From Ignavibacterium sp. (GTDB lineage Bacteria; Zixibacteria; MSB-5A5; GN15; PGXB01), in NCBI GenBank assembly GCA_020724775.1, contig DYGG01000001.1, forward strand, positions 178,784 through 242,783: a stretch of DNA of 64,000 bases, given 5' to 3'. The notes under the pieces were generated by a model. The model searched no databases and was not told the DNA's origin. It worked only from the letters and a program-made list of their open reading frames with translations. The position numbers and the translations under genes are program-made. Shown here in pieces: positions 41,001 to 48,913 of the stretch (position 1 is its first letter; the number at the start of each line of letters is the position of its first letter).

Positions 41001-43047
41001 TAATCTGGCATCGTTTGAAATTGCCGTTGGGGTCGGTTGCTGATACCGGCAGGCATAACTGAGCAGTCGCGCACTGGAAAACGCTGGTATCATTGGGAAT
41101 ATTGCACGCCGGCGGTTGATTGAGTGTAACTGTGATAACCGCTGTATCTCTCTTTTTGGCGCCGCAGGCGTCGGTCGCCTCCAGGATAAAGGTGTAACTG
41201 CCGCTTCCGGCAGGAGTGAAACAGATATTGGTTCCGTTATAGCTGCCCGGCCCGGAAACCAACTGGCAGGAACTGAGGTTGCCATTGGCATCAGCGCAGG
41301 ATGCCGGCCAGCAGATCGGCGCCGGTGTGCACTGGAAGAGAGTAGAATCACGTCCGGCATTGGCTGTCGGGGGGACGTTGAGCGCGTAATAAATCACCGC
41401 CGTATCGTAGTCGGTGGCGCCGCAACTGTCTGTGGCCTTCAATATGAATTCATAATTAAGTGTCCCGCTGGGAGTAAAGCAGATCTGGCTGCCGTTGAAT
41501 GTTCCCGGTCCGCTGACCAGTTCACAGGATTTAAGATTATTGTCGGGGTCGGTGCATGAAGCGGGCCAGCAGATCGGCGCCGCGGTGCATTGAAAGATAG
41601 TCTGGTCGCTGCCGGCATTAGCCACCGGCGGATTGCTGGGGCAGATATCTATAGAATATGGATTTACCTGCGGATTTATGGAAGGGTAGGAGACAGTTAC
41701 TTGTCCGTCTGATGCGGTCATGTAATAATCGAAATTTATTTTACAGTCAAAGGTCGATGCCGGGATGGTAGCGCAAAAAGTGCTGTCATTGGGCGGAGCC
41801 GTCATCGCCACCGTGGTATAACTGACCTGTCCGGTCACGCGATAGAAGAGAGTGACTGTCAATCCGGAAGAAGGAGTGTCCTTATCGGTCACGTAGGCAC
41901 AGATGGTCAGCGGGCTGTTATCCGACTGGCAAGTATCTTCCAGTCCAACAGTTATCGGTGTGCGGGAGATATGGGGGTTATCGCGCTCCTGGCAGTAGGC
42001 GGTGTCACACGGGGAACAAGCGCCACCATCATAATAGCATGCCACTACCATGTGAGTGTCGCCGTTTTGAATCGTGTCGCCACTGTAATAACAGATATAG
42101 TAACGGCTGCAGAGACGCTGTTTGATGCGAGTGTAGAGAGAATCGATGTCATCATTATTGGGAGCCTGGTCCCAATAGCCGCCGGTTCCATTGGCGAACG
42201 CTTGAAGGGCCTCCGGGTTGTACCAGGTGTTGGTTATGGAGCCGAGGTTAAATGTGTAAATTGGAACTCCGGAGTTCTTAGCCAAAGTGCAGATAAGAGT
42301 AGAGTCATCAGCGTAGGTGTTGTCGTTGACGCCATCCGGTGGGGGATAGCAGAGATGGCTGCGGTTTTCCAAGCCGTCGGTAAAGGCAATCACCGCTTTG
42401 CTTCCCAGTTCCAGTTTGGTCAGGTCAACACCTTTGTAAATGCCGTCGAAGCAGGCGGTGTACCCGTTGGCGGAGAGGGCGTTAATGGCATTATGCAGTG
42501 TCGTTTTATTACTGGTGAAAGGGGTTATGGTACCGATACAGTTGGAATACGGTACAATCGCCACCCGGTCAAAGGGGTCCATGTTGTCGACGAACCGATG
42601 CATGGCGTTCTTTGCGGCAGTAAGACGGCCGCCGTCGCTCATGCTTCCGCTGACATCGACGACCAAGCAGACCGAGGTAATGCAGGAATCAAGACTCAAC
42701 TGCTGAATGCTGAAACTATCGACGGTTATCCCATCCTGCGACAGACAAATACTATCGCCAGTCATGCCGCCGATAGGGTTGCCGTTGGCGTCCAGAATGT
42801 CGAGGTAGAGGCAGATGAGGGGAAACTGCGAGCAATCCAACTGCGAAATATTGGTTGAGTTCGCAGTTTGTGATGACGAGAGATTGTAGATTGGATAAAT
42901 AAGTTCGGTAGCGCGGGGGATTGGTCCCGGGGGGATGGTGGTATCAATTACAGTCGGGTCGTCTTCAGGTCCGACAACAATCTGGGCATGGCTCAATGCC
43001 GCCAATACCAAGAGCAGCATTAAGCAGGTCGTTAGCGTTTTTCCCAT
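35029..43047 (-). CDS. Giant secreted surface protein: VWA, 20 Ig/PKD-like repeats, cohesin-like and T9SS sorting domains
   Basis: 2672 residues. Signal peptide 1-21. Von Willebrand A domain about 125-310 with a MIDAS start at D131-x-S133-x-S135 (DVSGS). A linker and beta-rich segment run to 472. Twenty tandem units of 81-90 residues follow at 473-2197, most beginning PPVANAG..Q and containing FTP, EATDACG and four or more cysteines. A cohesin-like domain lies at about 2200-2360, a dockerin-like calcium segment at about 2408-2475 (DINLNG, NGDGI), and a type IX secretion type A sorting domain at about 2588-2672 (LDQNYPNPFNP...GIYLYRL...MIILK). It is probably an adhesin or scaffold on the outer surface. 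The many cysteines suggest disulfides, fitting export. ATG 43047 has GGGAG upstream. Confidence 0.88.
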   Translation of the reverse strand: MGKTLTTCLMLLLVLAALSHAQIVVGPEDDPTVIDTTIPPGPIPRATELIYPIYNLSSSQTANSTNISQLDCSQFPLICLYLDILDANGNPIGGMTGDSICLSQDGITVDSFSIQQLSLDSCITSVCLVVDVSGSMSDGGRLTAAKNAMHRFVDNMDPFDRVAIVPYSNCIGTITPFTSNKTTLHNAINALSANGYTACFDGIYKGVDLTKLELGSKAVIAFTDGLENRSHLCYPPPDGVNDNTYADDSTLICTLAKNSGVPIYTFNLGSITNTWYNPEALQAFANGTGGYWDQAPNNDDIDSLYTRIKQRLCSRYYICYYSGDTIQNGDTHMVVACYYDGGACSPCDTAYCQERDNPHISRTPITVGLEDTCQSDNSPLTICAYVTDKDTPSSGLTVTLFYRVTGQVSYTTVAMTAPPNDSTFCATIPASTFDCKINFDYYMTASDGQVTVSYPSINPQVNPYSIDICPSNPPVANAGSDQTIFQCTAAPICWPASCTDPDNNLKSCELVSGPGTFNGSQICFTPSGTLNYEFILKATDSCGATDYDTAVIYYALNVPPTANAGRDSTLFQCTPAPICWPASCADANGNLSSCQLVSGPGSYNGTNICFTPAGSGSYTFILEATDACGAKKRDTAVITVTLNQPPACNIPNDTSVFQCATAQLCLPVSATDPNGNFKRCQIISGPGSLSGGNWCYTPTGDQTVNVTVRCEDSCGACCEDNFTVHFEVNQAPVVALENDSSLFQCSPQPICVSYGITDDEGNVTLEELLSGPGSIDTALNKVCFTPAAAGTYTIVVRAADSCGAIDTDTIIVTVSLNRPPVANAGSDQTLFQCAPTQVCWPASCSDPDGNLSTCTLISGVGSYNGTNICFTPTASGNYTFILEATDACGLTNRDTAVITVTINSAPVCVMPPDTSSFFQCTPTAVSLPLGATDIDNNFSLCQILSGPGSLVGGNWVYTPSGDEFRKVVVQCLDACGAACIDSFFVRFDINAAPIANAGADQTLFQCTPTQVCWNAGATDADNNISSVQLVSGVGSFNGSQICFTPSANGSYTFILEATDACGATDRDTCVINITLNNPPVANAGADQSLYQCNPASICLPASCSDVDGNLTGCTLISGTGTFSGGNICFTPTGSGSYTFVIEASDACGATDRDTVVVNVSLNLPPTIAFGNDTTLFLCQPQPVCLGYTVSDPQGLNKLVETMVSGFGYIDTALNQVCFTPTGSGVYQFIINVSDSCGAFDRDTVVANISFGQFAVIDCPATPLSVSLCSPETVCQTIDITPASATVSVSYGSYSGGELCFMADTSGVYVITIIAASSCGADTCQITFNVDIGQAAQLSCFSPGSKFICLPGQVCAPVGVIGDGAVVTVSPIGLYNSGNVCFPADTGGHYVLTVIASTACGADTCQIVMDITINSLPVAVDPASPVDTFLCAAASVCRQFSAGDINGGPLTWSKISGNGTVSSSGLWCFNPTASGSYSVTAAVADSCGGADTVSLTYNINLNDPPTVALGDDMNQFACVGSTLCFLYSTTDDDNNIVLEELLTGPGTIDTAQNRVCFVPPATGTYTFIVKVTDICGLSDVDTINVTALVNIPPVADAGPDQTLLLCSAVEVCWAASCSDVNGNLTNCALISGPGSYSGGNICFTPAANGAYMFVLEATDACGATDRDTVIINVTLNQSPVCSVPDNQSIFQCTPGQICLPVSGSDPDGNFARCEISSGPGTLSGGNWCFTPTGDQTVNVTIRCLDSCGAYCEDNFTVTVDINQPPLFAFGNDTSLFICGSSAICFGYSVTDPENNVTLEELLPGIHGGTIDTALNQICFTPTVGGIYTFIGKVTDACGATDLDTINITVAFNTAPAANAGVDQNIFQCSPAPICWAASCSDVDGNLTSCTLISGPGTYTGGNICFTPTVSGVYTFIIEATDACAATDRDTAMITVSLNAPPVCNLPPDTNKFFQCTPGPVSLPVSGSDPDGNFDHCEIVTGPGSLSGGNWVYTPSGDEFRKVIIRCLDACGVSCIDSFFVQFDVNFAPVANAGADQNLFQCIPAEICWNAGATDPDNNITSVSLVSGPGTFNGSQICFTPSNSGTYTFILEATDACSVKDRDTAMVTVNFNRAPVVTGPPDYTLFFDYTDQFCFDITVSDQDNNLSSVMVSPVGIYNSTTGRVCVDIDSIGTYCLTITATDLCGAIDVDTVCIEIQLDECIHVQIEKVHNVLQGHHKLVNIILNGSGKALGGFDFLIAYDNSALNPGVVLPGALLSECAWEYFTYRFGYSGQCTGCPSGLLRLVALAETNNGAYHPDCFLDGRVGAMATIDFLVSNDRNLECQFVPIRFFWMDCGDNSIASPSGDTLWISRDVFDFQMNNITDYNDRFPTFLGAPDSCLVGGGPDKPAPIRCIDFINGGVDIICADSIDARGDINLNGVPNEIGDAVVFTNYFIYGLGAFTVNLEGQIAATEVNGDGITLSVADLVYLVRVIVGDAQPLAKPGPDAFARFHTEAKVVKAETNTSIGALLMIFDGEARPALGPAASGMEMKYVYRDGITRVLIYSFERGKAIGSGDILSYDGAAELVAVDAADYYGSILKANADNIVPTEYALDQNYPNPFNPKTVIEFALPQAGEWTLEIFNILGQKVETWRRFSEAGYQRIEWDAEGFASGIYLYRLSAGDYVASRKMIILK
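36457..41631 (-). repeat. Twenty tandem 81-90-codon repeat units in the giant gene
   Basis: Units were delimited by hand in the translation at residues 473-2197. Subtypes: A (ANAG..Q; units 1, 2, 5, 7, 8, 14, 17, 19), B (a CNIP or CVMP start with a GGNW segment; units 3, 6, 15, 18), C (ALEND or AFGND start with a GPGxIDTAxN segment; units 4, 9, 13, 16), and divergent units 10, 11, 12 and 20. Units 2-7 (39820-41376) and 14-19 (36718-38280) share the order A-B-C-A-B-A. Confidence 0.85.
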
Positions 43048-43743
43048 TGGCTTGCACTCCCATGGCGAGTCTATAGTTCATATTTTTAGTCGTAGTTGAA
43101 TCGGTCATCCCCATCCGGTAAGAAAGGGTTCGGGGATATAATCCTCTTTTGAGGATTTCACTAATAATTATTTGAAGGAAAATGTCGGCTACTTTGGCCA
43201 ACCGGCAAGTAATTAGCAAATGCTTTTGCCTTAATCCTCCGTGCGCAGGAAACCATCCAGCGCAATTGCATTATTAACTTTTGAAAGGACCACTTTGCCG
43301 TTTACCACTCGGCAATCTCAAAACCGGTTAAGTTTGTATTTCCGCCATTCTGTGCTCTGGCTAGCCTAACCGTGTAGAAATAGGAATAGCTTAATCACAA
43401 GGTACAACTATTCAATAAGTTGTCAACCAGATTTTCCTATGGAATTTTGGGAATAATGCCACTTCTGTCGAAGATATTAGCCCTGTTTCACCTTACTCTT
43501 TATAAAATGGTTTCATTAGCGTGATTATCTCATTGACAGTCAAGATGTTACTCTTCCGGGTGACGGTGGCTTGAATTGATATGATGGGCAATACAAGAAT
43601 TGGGTGGCAATAACGTAGAGGGTATTCTTTTGCCTTGTGTCGAATCTGCCGACCGTTTATTTTCCACCTTTGACAGCAGATTGAAGTCTGCGAGCATTCT
43701 GCCGAATTGGATTGGATACAGAATTAGACAAGAAAAGGGAAGA
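43048..43743. other. Divergent intergenic region between the giant gene and glnS
   Basis: About 700 bases without a convincing gene; it must carry promoters for both flanking genes. Small inverted repeats are visible (ATCCTC/GAGGAT at 43141-43156; TGCCG/CGGCA at about 43296-43314), but no known riboswitch or operator was recognised. An in-frame extension of glnS back to 43600 lacks family similarity and is treated as noncoding. Confidence 0.4.
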
Positions 43744-45420
43744 ATGGAGAATAACGACAGCACAGTTAAGACCGATTTTATCCGAGAAATTATTCGCGAG
43801 GATATCAATTCGGGGCGCTTTTCCTCCGGGATAATGACTCGTTTTCCTCCGGAGCCAAACGGCTATCTTCATATCGGGCATGCTAAGTCAATCTGTCTCA
43901 ATTTCGGCATTGCAGCCGAGTTTGGTGGGAAATGCAATCTCCGCTTTGACGATACCAACCCTACCAAGGAAGAGCAGGAGTATGTGGATTCGATAAAAGA
44001 GGATGTCCGCTGGCTGGGATTCGATTGGGAAGAGCGGGAGTACTATGCCTCCGATTATTTTGACCAACTATATCAATATGCCCGGAAGTTGATTGATAAA
44101 GGGAAGGCCTTTGTCTGCGACCTAACGGCTGACCAGATTCGCGATTTTCGCGGCACCCTGACACAACCGGGGAAAGGGTCCCCCTATCGTAACCGTTCCG
44201 TCGATGAAAACCTGGCGCTGTTTGAGAGGATGCGCCAGGGTGAATATCCTGACGGTTTCCGCACTTTGCGGGCAAAAATTGATATGGCATCCCCCAATCT
44301 CAATCTGCGCGACCCGGTGATGTACCGGATACTGCATGCCTCACATCATCGCACCGGGGAAAAATGGTGTATCTATCCGATGTACGATTGGGCGCACGGG
44401 CAGAGCGATTCTATTGAAGGTATTACCCACTCGATTTGTACGTTGGAATTTGAAGACCATCGTCCGCTCTATGACTGGTTCATAACGGAACTGGGGATAC
44501 ATCATCCGCGGCAGATTGAATTCGCCCGTCTGGCTCTGACTTACACCGTGATGAGCAAGCGGAAACTTTTGGAACTGGTCAAGCGGAAGATTGTCTCGGG
44601 GTGGGATGACCCCCGTATGCCGACCATATCGGGATTGCGACGGCGGGGATTCACCCCCGAATCAATCCGCCTTTTCGCCGAGCGAATCGGAGTTGCCAAA
44701 CGGGACAGCATGGTTGAAATCAGCGTTCTCGAAGATTGTATTCGTGAACTTCTCAACAAGCAGGCGCCGCGGGTGATGGCGGTGTTGCGCCCCTTGAAAG
44801 TGGTGCTGGTGAACTATCCTGATGAGAAGACCGAGGAATTTGAGACCGATAACAACCCGGAAGATCTTTCCATGGGGAAACGGTTGGTTCCATTCTCGAA
44901 ATTACTTTATATCGAGCGAGAGGACTTCAGTGAAAATCCGCCCAAAGGTTATTTTCGACTGACCCCGACCAATGAAGTTCGCTTGAAGCATGCCTACTTT
45001 ATCCGGCTCAAAGAAGTCGTTCGGGACGGCTCCGGCGAAATAGTTGAATTACATTGTACTTATGACCCGGACACCCACGGGGGAGAGGCTAAGGATGGGC
45101 GCAAGGTGAAAGGGACCATTCACTGGGTTTCGGCGGCGCATTCCGTTGATGCTGAAGTCCGTCTGTACGACCATCTCTTTTCCAAAGAAGACCCTGAAGA
45201 CGACAGCGATGGGAGAGATTTTTTTGGGTCGGTCAATCCGGATTCGATGATTACCCTGAAAGAGTGCAAACTGGAGAAGTCGATGGGGCAAGCGGCGAAG
45301 GGAAGTCGGTTTCAGTTCCTGCGGCATGGTTATTTCTTAGTCGACCCGGTCGATTCGAAACCGGAGAGGCCGGTGTTTGACAGGATAGTGTCGCTGAAGG
45401 ATGCGTGGAAGAAGAAGTAG
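43744..45420 (+). CDS. glnS: Glutaminyl-tRNA synthetase
   Basis: 558 residues, class I synthetase. HIGH-type motif HIGHAK follows FPPEPNGYL at about residue 37, and the KMSKS-type motif appears as VMSKRKL. The anticodon-binding beta-barrels follow (about 345-550). It charges tRNA-Gln directly, so this organism does not need the Glu-tRNA amidotransferase route for glutamine. Start at ATG 43744 (GGGAAG upstream); the frame is open back to 43600 but that part is not conserved. Complete, normal length. A tRNA-Gln gene lies 1.5 kb downstream. Confidence 0.96.
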   Translation: MENNDSTVKTDFIREIIREDINSGRFSSGIMTRFPPEPNGYLHIGHAKSICLNFGIAAEFGGKCNLRFDDTNPTKEEQEYVDSIKEDVRWLGFDWEEREYYASDYFDQLYQYARKLIDKGKAFVCDLTADQIRDFRGTLTQPGKGSPYRNRSVDENLALFERMRQGEYPDGFRTLRAKIDMASPNLNLRDPVMYRILHASHHRTGEKWCIYPMYDWAHGQSDSIEGITHSICTLEFEDHRPLYDWFITELGIHHPRQIEFARLALTYTVMSKRKLLELVKRKIVSGWDDPRMPTISGLRRRGFTPESIRLFAERIGVAKRDSMVEISVLEDCIRELLNKQAPRVMAVLRPLKVVLVNYPDEKTEEFETDNNPEDLSMGKRLVPFSKLLYIEREDFSENPPKGYFRLTPTNEVRLKHAYFIRLKEVVRDGSGEIVELHCTYDPDTHGGEAKDGRKVKGTIHWVSAAHSVDAEVRLYDHLFSKEDPEDDSDGRDFFGSVNPDSMITLKECKLEKSMGQAAKGSRFQFLRHGYFLVDPVDSKPERPVFDRIVSLKDAWKKK

Positions 45421-45453
45421 TGTTGCCAATAAGACCTACTAAACGGATGAAGT

Positions 45454-46008
45454 ATGAACATGCAAGAAGCGCTCAAGGCAATTGACAAACTGAAAAACGA
45501 TTATCTGACATGCAAGAAGATGTTTCCTTACATGAGCCGTGACTTGATTGGAAAGAGGGGGGCAGCAACAGCACCATACTATTCTGGGTCGACTATGCCG
45601 GTCGTTTTTCATTATCTTGAAACCGTGACGGAGGAACTCGTTAAGCAAAGCAATGAAGCAGGGCATTGGATTAATCAAAATGCAATAGTGCGTCTGTGCT
45701 CAATTTTGGAATTCTTTGGTTATCTGTCAAACAGCATTCCAATAGATAAGTCAGTACAACATGCGAAATCTGTCGATATAGTCCGCAGATTGAGAAACAA
45801 AATTGTCCACAAGAATGGGTGTTATGATTCAACGGATGGCGACGACATTAAGCTGAAAGACGAGATGACAGAGTATCTCCAACTTGGGGATAAGGTCAAT
45901 ACTTTGAATGAATTTCCGATGTCAATAGACTCAGTAATTCTGCCACTTATTTACCAATGTAGAGAATATATTATTTTGAAGTCCAAAGGGAATTCAAGTT
46001 ACATGTAG
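45454..46008 (+). CDS. HEPN-like small protein of unknown function
   Basis: 184 residues, soluble, mostly alpha-helical by appearance. R114-N-K-I-V-H119 matches the R-x4-H signature of HEPN domains, many of which are RNases in toxin-antitoxin and defence systems, while others are inactive scaffolds. A preceding helix (about 75-110) fits the HEPN four-helix core. No nucleotidyltransferase antitoxin gene is adjacent. Base composition is clearly more AT-rich than the neighbours, suggesting recent acquisition. Start ATG 45454 or ATG 45460; the ribosome binding site is weak. Function unassigned. Confidence 0.6.
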   Translation: MNMQEALKAIDKLKNDYLTCKKMFPYMSRDLIGKRGAATAPYYSGSTMPVVFHYLETVTEELVKQSNEAGHWINQNAIVRLCSILEFFGYLSNSIPIDKSVQHAKSVDIVRRLRNKIVHKNGCYDSTDGDDIKLKDEMTEYLQLGDKVNTLNEFPMSIDSVILPLIYQCREYIILKSKGNSSYM

Positions 46009-46083
46009 CGGACGAGACCTGCGCCTGTTCCATCTTCGATTGATTCCTTAAATGACAAACTCAGTCTCGTATATAAGAGTGAA

Positions 46084-46689
46084 TTAGAAAACTTTCCGAC
46101 TGACTCTATTCCACTCTGGTATATCGCCAATTCTATATGACAACACCCATACGGACCAATATGAATAACCATTTCCGAATTCATCTTCGAAATATGTGAA
46201 GAAGTGCCGATACCATTTTTTGCCTTCAGCTATAGCATCAAGTACTTCTTGACGGTATAGCACATCATAGCCGCAGTCTATTATTTCACCCGGATAGATG
46301 ATGAATTGCTCTAATCTGGTCTGCATCGAGTCAGTGGAGGGGTGGCTTATGGTATCACTTTGAAAGACGCCATGGTAGTACTTCACTTTATATCCATTAG
46401 CGTCTCCATTGTTTATAATATAATAGGGTAATTTCCACTTTTCTTCACCTTTTCCAATGTTTTCTATTCTCATGGCCGCTGGGATAGCTGGATTGTCAGT
46501 TAGACTCTCTACGAGTTTTGGACGATTTGATATTCTTAATTGGCTCTTGAGTGTTCCTAGTGTTTCGCGTGATATTAGAGTTTGGTTGTATGCCTGAATC
46601 GCTATAATGAGAGTGGCAACTGCACTGCCTAATGAGACAAAAATCGCAAACTTTGCCCAGAAACCTATTGAGTTGTTTTCGACATTCAA
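46084..46689 (-). CDS. Membrane-anchored hypothetical protein
   Basis: 201 residues. One N-terminal transmembrane helix (about 10-32), then a short coiled segment and a beta-rich extramembrane domain with many aromatics. No known family recognised. It converges on the HEPN-like gene with 75 bp between stops, and both share AT-rich composition different from the flanking housekeeping genes. It may be part of a small acquired module ending near the tRNA-Gln gene. Start at ATG 46689 lacks a strong ribosome binding site. Confidence 0.55.
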   Translation of the reverse strand: MNVENNSIGFWAKFAIFVSLGSAVATLIIAIQAYNQTLISRETLGTLKSQLRISNRPKLVESLTDNPAIPAAMRIENIGKGEEKWKLPYYIINNGDANGYKVKYYHGVFQSDTISHPSTDSMQTRLEQFIIYPGEIIDCGYDVLYRQEVLDAIAEGKKWYRHFFTYFEDEFGNGYSYWSVWVLSYRIGDIPEWNRVSRKVF

Positions 46690-46912
46690 AGAACTTCTCC
46701 GCTCGTCAGAATATTAGCCTCGATTATCAAGAAACACACTAGCAATCAAATGTCAAGTAAAAATCAAACCAATTCTGACCCTCATTGTGTAAGTGAATTC
46801 TTCTCGAAAAGAATTACTGTCCCTGTAATTTCGACATTTGTGTAGCCATTCAAGGTGTCGGCATATGAATTGAGCAGGCATTCGTATCTTGTGCCCAGAC
46901 TACAATAAAAAA

Positions 46913-46983
46913 CTGGGGAACAGGGAATCGAACCCCGATTTCGTGGTCCAGAGCCACGCGCCCTACCGTTGGACCATTCCCCA
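46913..46983 (-). tRNA. tRNA-Gln (anticodon CUG)
   Basis: The minus strand folds as a 71-nt cloverleaf: acceptor TGGGGAA/TTCCCCA with discriminator G, a D-arm with GGTCCAACGGTAGG, an anticodon stem CGTGG/CCACG with loop CTCTGGA (anticodon CTG), and a T-arm with GGTTCGATTCC. CCA is not encoded. The U1-A72 pair and G73 discriminator match known GlnRS identity features. Confidence 0.95.
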
Positions 46984-47076
46984 GTAATAAACTGGTGGGC
47001 GCTTACTTTATCGGTAACCGCCCTGCAAAGTTCACCCAATATATCACCGGCAAGAGTTTTGTCAAGAAAATGTAGT

Positions 47077-47766
47077 TTAGCCCACTCTTTTTCTGACTGT
47101 CACCACCAGCGCCGTTCCTTTCACGGCTATGGCGGCTTTTGATTCTGCAAATTGATTCCGAAGACTCAGACTGTCGCCAAATTTCAAAGACGCCTTCGGC
47201 GCCGGATACACCAGCCCCGCAAAGCGCACTTTTACTCCATCTGATAGTGGAAGAATCGAAAGATAATCTCCTTTTCTTCCCGTGATTACAGCCTTTTCAT
47301 TCTCTAAAAGAATAACCTCGGAAAGAGGGGAGAGTATCCGCCCGCGAATCCGGCGTCGTTTCAATCTTGACGCCTGTTTTATTACATGAAGTAAGAAAAT
47401 ATTTTCCAGAGTGTGGTCGATTTCGGTCCGTCCCAGCGCTCCGCAGATTTCAATTTCATCGGCGCCCCGCTCTATTGCCATCTCTATGGCAAGCTGGCTG
47501 TCGGTTTTGTCTTTGCGAGGAGAAAATCTGATTACCTCAAGGCCTGACAAGTACTTTTCTGATAGTCGAGGAGCGGAATCGAAATCACCGATAATGATAT
47601 CCGGACGGATTTGGCGCCGGAGAAAGAATCGCACGCCACCGTCAACAGCGACCGTAACTTTGTTGTTCAGCCGCTTACGGTAAAAGTCAGTTTCAGCCGC
47701 AGAATACCGGTTGTTCAAAAACAGGATATATTTCTTCGCTCGAGATTTTCGGCTTTTCTCAGTCAC
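47077..47766 (-). CDS. thiN: Thiamine pyrophosphokinase
   Basis: 229 residues. Family motifs are seen: VDGGVRFF, GDFDSAP and KDKTDSQLA in the N-terminal catalytic domain, then GALGRTEIDHTL, and a C-terminal beta domain for thiamine binding. It makes thiamine diphosphate from thiamine and ATP. The start overlaps the stop of the aldolase-like gene by 8 bp. Confidence 0.88.
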   Translation of the reverse strand: MTEKSRKSRAKKYILFLNNRYSAAETDFYRKRLNNKVTVAVDGGVRFFLRRQIRPDIIIGDFDSAPRLSEKYLSGLEVIRFSPRKDKTDSQLAIEMAIERGADEIEICGALGRTEIDHTLENIFLLHVIKQASRLKRRRIRGRILSPLSEVILLENEKAVITGRKGDYLSILPLSDGVKVRFAGLVYPAPKASLKFGDSLSLRNQFAESKAAIAVKGTALVVTVRKRVG

Positions 47767-48862
47767 TTCGTCCTCTGGCGGCGATTGTGAGTTTTCTCAA
47801 TATCTTCTCCTTACTCACAAGATAGGCAAAATCAAAGAGGTTCATCACGGTGCAGGCATGGTTAGGAATGATTTTGAGCTTTTCGCCTATCTGATATTTT
47901 TCTTTAGGTCTGTCGATTATGCCATGCTCTTCCGAGAGGCGGCTTAATCGGTCTCCCTTCTTTTCAATGTACCCGAAACCTTCTATGAAATTTCTGCCAT
48001 GGGCTCCTTTATCGAGGCCGAGCGCTTTGCTGCCGGAGTCGATGATGACTCGCTCTTTTGAAGGCACGCTTATCACGGTGGCAAACACGGTGAGGGCGCA
48101 ATCAATTATCCGGGCGGTTCCCAGGGCTACCTGAGTCATATCGTTGAAAATGTAATTTCCGACCCTAAGTTCAGTCACGCCTTTCACGACGGCACAGTAC
48201 TCGGCGGTCGGAGTAGAACCGACACTGATGGTTTTGATATCATATCCGGAGCGTCGGAGTCTCTCGGCAAAATTCACCAGCATTGCTCCCTCCATTGTGC
48301 CGATAAATCCCCGTTCCTCCCTGCTTGTTGCGCCGTAGGCATGCCCGGCATGGGTCATCAGTCCGACCAGGTTTATGCCTTTCACAGATGCCGCAGTCTT
48401 GAATATCTTCTCCAGTTGTTTATAAGAATTAACGCCGTTGCGATTCAGGCCGGAATTCACCTCGGCAAGAAGTTGCAGCCGGCCTGCTCGGCGACCCAGG
48501 ACACTTGCAATCATAATCAGATGCTCAGTCGAATCGACTGCCAGGGAGAGGCGACAGTGGGACGCCAGGCGGGCAACGCGGCGTAATTTGTCTTCACCGA
48601 CAACCAGATTGGCGATTTGAATATCTCTGATACCGGCTTTTGCAAAAATCTCCGCTTCTCCTACTTTAGCCACGGCGACGCCGACCGCCCCGGCGCGAAT
48701 CTGCCAGCGGGCAAGTTCCGGTATCTTATGTGTTTTCACATGAACGCGCAGGGCAACCCTATTTCGGGCGGCGAGCCGTTTCATCCGGTGAATGTTCTTT
48801 TCGATGACCTCCCGTTCCAGAAGAATGGCGGGCGTGCTTATGGTGTCAATTGATTTCAACAT
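47759..48862 (-). CDS. PLP-dependent D-threonine aldolase / D-amino-acid-lyase-like protein
   Basis: 367 residues, alanine-racemase-type barrel plus C-terminal domain. The PLP lysine is in VHVKTHK (about residue 44), with barrel motifs MTHAGHAYG and SVGSTPT, and a metal-site NHACTVMN near the C-terminus as in D-threonine aldolase and D-serine dehydratase. It likely splits or deaminates D-hydroxy-amino acids; the exact substrate cannot be told. It is transcribed with thiN. Confidence 0.8.
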   Translation of the reverse strand: MLKSIDTISTPAILLEREVIEKNIHRMKRLAARNRVALRVHVKTHKIPELARWQIRAGAVGVAVAKVGEAEIFAKAGIRDIQIANLVVGEDKLRRVARLASHCRLSLAVDSTEHLIMIASVLGRRAGRLQLLAEVNSGLNRNGVNSYKQLEKIFKTAASVKGINLVGLMTHAGHAYGATSREERGFIGTMEGAMLVNFAERLRRSGYDIKTISVGSTPTAEYCAVVKGVTELRVGNYIFNDMTQVALGTARIIDCALTVFATVISVPSKERVIIDSGSKALGLDKGAHGRNFIEGFGYIEKKGDRLSRLSEEHGIIDRPKEKYQIGEKLKIIPNHACTVMNLFDFAYLVSKEKILRKLTIAARGRSD

Positions 48863-48913
48863 AGTCGGAAGATATATAATGAGCCGTCGAATTCAAATAT
48901 TTATGAATCATGC

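Noticed and set aside
36457-41631. Regularly spaced repeats that might suggest a CRISPR array
   Set aside because: The repeat period is about 258 bases, in frame and protein-coding; units are degenerate at DNA level.
43200-43400. Possible c-di-GMP-type riboswitch leader for the giant gene
   Set aside because: A GGCAAA-like segment is present on the minus strand, but the paired stems and GAAA tetraloop of the GEMM class are not.
46782-47039. 85-codon minus-strand open frame
   Set aside because: Runs through the tRNA-Gln gene and has no protein-like features.
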